Source of the DNA: CBDAPE01 sp965198325
Lineage (GTDB): Bacteria > Pseudomonadota > Alphaproteobacteria > UBA828 > JAPUJA01
Assembly: GCA_965198325.1 (NCBI GenBank)
Contig: CBDAPE010000012.1
Span: 124,001 to 188,000 of the forward strand
Direction of reading: 5' to 3'
Length of the DNA: 64,000 bases
Shown here: piece after piece, positions 60,285 through 64,000 of the stretch
How the letters are laid out: every line of letters starts with the position of its first letter
Position numbering within the stretch: the stretch's first letter is position 1
The notes under the pieces: generated by a model
Databases searched by the model: none
The model's input: the letters and a program-made list of their open reading frames with translations, nothing else
Told to the model about the DNA's origin: nothing
Position numbers and translations under genes: made by a program

Positions 60285-61313
60285 TCAGCCAGCCGCCGAG
60301 GCGCCGAAGGATCGCTCGAAGAAGCCGAGCCAATTTTCGCCCATGATCTTCGCGACGTCATCGCGCGAGAATCCGGTCGCGGCCAAGCCGGCGGCAAGGG
60401 CGCCGAAATCCCGGTTCGACGCGAACCAACCGAGCGGCTCGGGCCAGTGCGCTCGATCCGCCTCTTCGGGGTCGGGCGGTCTTCGCCACCTGCCATTGCG
60501 CATCCACTCGACGACGCTGTCGTCCTGGCCCTGACAGAGATCGGAGCCGATCCCGACATGGTCGATGCCCATCAGCTCGACGGTTTCCGCGACCATGGCG
60601 CAAAACGACTCGAGGGTGCAGGCCGAGCCGCCCGCCAGATGATGGGGATAGAGGCTGAAGCCCAGCATGCCTCCGCTTTCAGCCAACGCCCTGAGCACTG
60701 CCTCGGGCTTGTTCCGGGGCACGTCGTGCCAGCGGGACGGGTTGGCGTGGGTGATGGCAATGGGACGGTTCGACAACGCGATGGCCTCCAGCGTGGACCG
60801 CTCGGCGCTGTGGGACATATCGATGACCAGCCCGACCCGGTTCATCTCCGTGATGACCTCCCGGCCGAAGCGGGTGATGCCGGGATCCTCGGCCTCGTAG
60901 CAGCCAGTGGCGAGCAGGCTCTGATTTGTTGTAACTGAGTTGCATGAAACGCCCGCCCAGATCGTGCAATGCCGCGACCAGCTCTATGTCGTTCTCGATC
61001 GGCGAGCAATTCTGAAAGCCGAAGACGATCCCGGTCTTACCCTGGTCCCGGTCTTACCCTGGTCCCGGGCGGTGCGCACGTCGCCGGCATCGCGCACAAT
61101 CGTGAGCCGATCGGGGTAGCGCTCGATCCACCGATTCCAGCGCTCGATGTTCGCGCGGGTCTCGCAGAAAATTTCCCAGTAGCAGACGGTGACATGGACT
61201 GCGCTGACGCCGCCCTGGCGCAACTCGTCGAAAATCTCGGGTGACCAATTGCAGTATTGCAACCCGTCGATGACGAGACCGGGTATCGCAGCGGTCGGGT
61301 CGTGTTCTGGCAT
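60285..61313 (-). pseudogene. Membrane dipeptidase (peptidase M19), frameshifted
   Basis: The N-terminus reads MPEHDPTAAIPGLVIDGLQY and the C-terminus VIDMSHSAERSTLEAIALSN and VGIGSDLCQG, both M19 patterns. A 17-bp tandem duplication (61030-61063) and one extra A near 60924-60926 put the middle ~35 codons out of frame with a stop. With both corrected the gene reads through (QGKTGIVFGFQNCSPIEND). Several metal ligands (H in SHS, THANPS) remain. Confidence 0.85.
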
Positions 61314-61446
61314 GGCGGTATCCAGATCCGGTGGGCGGGCTCTATGGCAGGCGCGCGGCAACAAGCCGCGCCTTCTCATCCGATTAAACCGCAGGGCCAG
61401 CCGATTTTGAATTCCATAATTCAGGCGGCCCGCTATCCTGCGCGCC

Positions 61447-62238
61447 ATGAACAACCCGACCATCAAAACGATGAAGCTCTACGGAGAGGTCGAGCGGATC
61501 TACAACGACCTCCGGGCACAGGGTATTAATGACGGCGACCCGCTCACGGTGGCGGACCTCGCACCGTTCGACCAGTACCACTATTTCGGCACGGCGGCGG
61601 TGGATGAAGCGATCCAGAGGTTGGGCATTGCCGCTGCCAGCCGGGTCCTCGAAGTCGGCTCCGGTATCGGCGGACCGTCGCGTTATATGGCCGATCAAAC
61701 CAATTGCCGGATGACCGCACTCGAGCTGCAACCGGACCTGGATGACGTCGCCCGCACGCTCACGGCCCGGTGCGGCCTCAGCGACAAGGTCGAGCATGCC
61801 TGCGGCGACATTCTCGACCATCCCCTTGAGTCCGGCGGCTTCGACTCGGTCGTGAGCTGGCTCGCGCTCTACCATGCGCCCGATCAGGCGACCCTGTTTG
61901 CCCGCTGCGCCCAAGCCCTCAAGCCCGGCGGCATGCTCTACGCCGAAGACCTCTATGAACGCTCCCCGCTCACGGCGCGCGAACAGGACCGGGCCAGCCG
62001 CGAGCTTTACGCCGCGGGCCTCGCGAACCGGGAGGATTATTGCGCAACTTTGGAAGATGTGGGGTTCAGCGCGATCGCCTTCGAGGACATGAGCGACACT
62101 TGGGTGACTCATGTCGCCCAACGGCTCGCACAGTATCGGGCCGCCCGGCAGCGCAACGTCGCGATTCACGGCGAGGCCGTGGTGGATGCGCTGGATCATT
62201 TTTACGACATCGTGACCACGATGTTCGACGGCAGCTGA
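61447..62238 (+). CDS. Class I SAM-dependent methyltransferase
   Basis: The 263-residue product has SAM motif I VLEVGSGIGGPSRYM, the acidic ALELQPDL end and ALKPGGMLYAEDL. It resembles sarcosine/dimethylglycine or sterol-type small-molecule methyltransferases in layout. It is divergent from the dipeptidase remnant with a 133-base gap. It looks intact. Confidence 0.85.
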   Translation: MNNPTIKTMKLYGEVERIYNDLRAQGINDGDPLTVADLAPFDQYHYFGTAAVDEAIQRLGIAAASRVLEVGSGIGGPSRYMADQTNCRMTALELQPDLDDVARTLTARCGLSDKVEHACGDILDHPLESGGFDSVVSWLALYHAPDQATLFARCAQALKPGGMLYAEDLYERSPLTAREQDRASRELYAAGLANREDYCATLEDVGFSAIAFEDMSDTWVTHVAQRLAQYRAARQRNVAIHGEAVVDALDHFYDIVTTMFDGS

Positions 62239-62274
62239 CTGGGCGGCGTGCGCGTCGTCGCGCAAAAGGCCTGA

Positions 62275-62652
62275 TTGACCGTTGCCGACCGGCCGCCCGC
62301 CCCCTTAGACTTCGGTCCAACCGATAAACCCACATTTCCCGGATGCCTCCACTACTTGATGTGGTTTTCCACTGGTCTTTCTATAAGAATCGATCCGTTT
62401 TCGCTGCGCCGGCTATCGCCCGGCGAACGGGTTGTCGAGACAGGCTCGGGAGCAGGCTTCGACAGATTTATCGCAAGGCAGCAGGTTGGTCCCGAGGGCC
62501 GGGTCATAGGTATCGGCATGACCGAAGAGATGTTCGAGAAGTCGCGCAAGACAGCCGCCGAGATGGGACTCGACAATGTCGAGTTTCGCGAGGGGATTAT
62601 CGAGGACATGCCGGTGGAAGACGGCTGGTCGCATCAACGCCAAGCCGCTTAA
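62275..62652 (+). pseudogene. Methyltransferase remnant (ArsM/UbiE type)
   Basis: The frame contains LSPGERVVETGSGAGFDRF and VGPEGRVIGIGMTEEMFEKS, the SAM-binding core of arsenite-methyltransferase-like enzymes. The expected N-terminal ~50 residues and everything after MPVEDG are missing or degenerate. In the normal family motif the first of these is VVDLGSG. The following 130 bases show no gene. Confidence 0.7.
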
Positions 62653-62782
62653 CATCAACCACGATAAATCAGAGCCTCCGTTGTGACATTAGATTACCTG
62701 GCCCAAATCATCTGATGACGGACATCCATCAACTTTCATCGCGTCCGAGAAATAGACGCACAGGCAATCGGAGAGGCCAAGT

Positions 62783-63946
62783 ATGACTCGACCAAATTAT
62801 CAGGGCCGTGTGGAGAAATTGCAGCAGATTATGCGCGAGAACGATGTTTCCAAATCACTGCTAAGCGATACCGGTTCTATTTACTACTACACCGGATATC
62901 ACGGCTTTCTCTATATGGAATTCGGGCGACCGACGGTCGTCGTTGTGCCGGAAACCGGAGAACCAACCATTATTACGCCGACGCTCGAATTGGAAATGGC
63001 CGAGAAGATGTCCAGGCTTCAAGACGTTGTTCCGTGGCTGGATAGTATTGGCGGCGAATGGCGGACACCCCTCGAAGAATCATTGGAGAAGGGGCCTGGC
63101 AGGAAAATAGGTATCGAGCACGATGCCATACCGCAGGTCGTGCGTGATTTCCTCTCCGACGAAGTCAGGGAGGCCCGTCTTGTCGATGTATCCGACTACA
63201 TTGATGATATGCGGTCCATCAAGGACGCATACGAAATCAACGTTGCCCGCGATGCTGGAATAGTCGCAATCGATATGGTCGCCGCGGCCCGTGATACGAT
63301 CAAGGTCGGCGTGCCGGAATACGAGGTCGCTTTGGCCATCGTGAATGTTGGCACCCGAAAAGCGGCTGAACTCTTTGCCAATTATGATGATGACCCGCTG
63401 ATGTCTCCGACAATTCGGTTCGATCAGATCATGTCTTCGGGGCCCCGGGTCTCCATGTGCCATCACAGGTCAACCGACAGGGTCTTGCAGCACGGTGATC
63501 CCATCTTCTTGTGTTTTTGTGGCAATGCGGAATTCCGTAAATTCAAGCTTGGATTTGATCGCATGTTTTTCATCGGCGATGTCACCGATGAGTATGCCCG
63601 GATGTACGATCTGGCCGTGGAAAGCCAACAGGCTGGATTGAGCATTTTGCGTCCAGGGTTGACCGCAGAAGAAGTTCATCAAGCCTATGCGGATGTAATC
63701 CGGGATGCTGGATTCGAGTTTCCTTTCCGGCATGGAAGGGCCACAGGTTATAACTGCCAGGAAAAACCTCAATTGATGTTTGACGACAAGACAATTCTCC
63801 AGCCGGAGATGATTTTCGCCCTTGACGGCGCGGTGACGTCTCATGGGGAAGCCCGCACCGAGGTTGGCGACGCAGTTCTTGTTACAGAAGAAGGTTGTGA
63901 GGTCCTGACCCCGTTCAGCAAACGGTTAGAGGATTGCATCCTCTAA
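62783..63946 (+). CDS. Peptidase M24 / creatinase-like protein
   Basis: The 387-residue product has the creatinase N-domain (~1-130) and the pita-bread M24 domain (~145-387: RSIKDAYEINVARDAG, HGRATGYN, GEARTEVGDAVLVTEEG). Two metal-binding Asp positions are occupied by other residues (FLCFCGN and LGFDRMF in place of LDFG and SDITR), so it may be metal-free, as creatinase is. GGAGAGG precedes the ATG. GC content is visibly lower than upstream genes. Confidence 0.8.
   Translation: MTRPNYQGRVEKLQQIMRENDVSKSLLSDTGSIYYYTGYHGFLYMEFGRPTVVVVPETGEPTIITPTLELEMAEKMSRLQDVVPWLDSIGGEWRTPLEESLEKGPGRKIGIEHDAIPQVVRDFLSDEVREARLVDVSDYIDDMRSIKDAYEINVARDAGIVAIDMVAAARDTIKVGVPEYEVALAIVNVGTRKAAELFANYDDDPLMSPTIRFDQIMSSGPRVSMCHHRSTDRVLQHGDPIFLCFCGNAEFRKFKLGFDRMFFIGDVTDEYARMYDLAVESQQAGLSILRPGLTAEEVHQAYADVIRDAGFEFPFRHGRATGYNCQEKPQLMFDDKTILQPEMIFALDGAVTSHGEARTEVGDAVLVTEEGCEVLTPFSKRLEDCIL
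63926..63946. terminator. Stem-loop over the M24 gene stop
   Basis: TTAGAGGAT (63926-63934) pairs perfectly with ATCCTCTAA (63938-63946) around TGC. The right arm includes the TAA stop. No T run follows, so termination strength is uncertain. The last 54 bases of the window show nothing further. Confidence 0.35.
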
Positions 63947-64000
63947 TGGAACTCTTCCAGATGATCGGTGGGTCGATGTCCAGGGTGCTTGCAGTCGGTT

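Noticed and set aside
1..64000. tRNA, rRNA, CRISPR or riboswitch genes
   Set aside because: I looked in the intergenic gaps for cloverleaf-like sequence, regular repeats and known riboswitch cores and saw none I could support by eye.

Overview
The window is GC-rich DNA from an alphaproteobacterium. This is inferred from the conserved core cluster ispDF-pgpA-cinA / ratA-lipA-lpdA-pdhC-pdhB-pdhA / ftsB, whose order and convergent layout are typical of that class. Codon use, the many GTG starts and the Sec- and Tat-exported binding proteins fit this. I cannot place it lower than class. The core cluster is split at two points by accessory genes, and the DNA carries many insertion sequences and broken genes, as in a genome undergoing IS expansion and gene decay.

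Layout. 1-6430: a truncated IS256 element, a FecR-domain protein with a long acidic and Ala/Lys/Glu-rich tail, a CHASE2-PAS-GGDEF-EAL cyclic-di-GMP protein whose 5' end has been replaced by an IS21 fragment, and a small conserved protein. 6577-9371: an IS1-type transposon with 24-bp inverted repeats and passenger genes, including an ORC/Cdc6-like AAA+ ATPase. 9459-17376: a catabolic stretch (GFA protein, two PhyH dioxygenases, RidA, amidohydrolase, alpha/beta hydrolase, SnoaL-like protein, hydratase, methyltransferase), then an FNR-type box before a 43-residue membrane protein. 17403-22424: a spermidine/putrescine-type ABC transporter operon ending in a homocysteine S-methyltransferase-like gene. 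22642-24841: ispDF-pgpA-cinA. 25024-31572: inserted accessory genes (esterase, D-threonine aldolase-like enzyme, DUF2182/DUF1326 pair, YbaK protein, a lone binding protein, small membrane proteins).

31599-37849: ratA, lipA and the pyruvate dehydrogenase genes. 38036-44468: an arginase-family protein with an altered metal motif, a HAD hydrolase, a glutamine amidotransferase, an SCP2-PhyH fusion and a kinase-aminotransferase fusion likely to act as kinase plus ammonia-phospho-lyase. 44565-49686: two tandem amidase genes, both broken, the second by a stop codon and by an IS1595-type element carrying small passenger ORFs. 49779: ftsB. 50353-56433: a cupin gene split by a nested IS21/IS256 complex. 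56530-61313: a decaying operon (binding protein, DUF3726-like protein, a large protein with an internal stop, a frameshifted dipeptidase). 61447-63946: a methyltransferase, a methyltransferase remnant and a creatinase-like M24 protein.

The insertion histories can be read at base level. Removing the IS21 complex rebuilds the cupin gene (6-bp duplication CCCGTG). Removing the inner IS21 rebuilds istB (GCGTTC). Removing the IS1595 element rebuilds the amidase frame (ATTGGTAT). The most novel candidate is the IS1-type transposon with its AAA+ ATPase cargo. The two fusion enzymes and the FNR-box small protein are the next most interesting.
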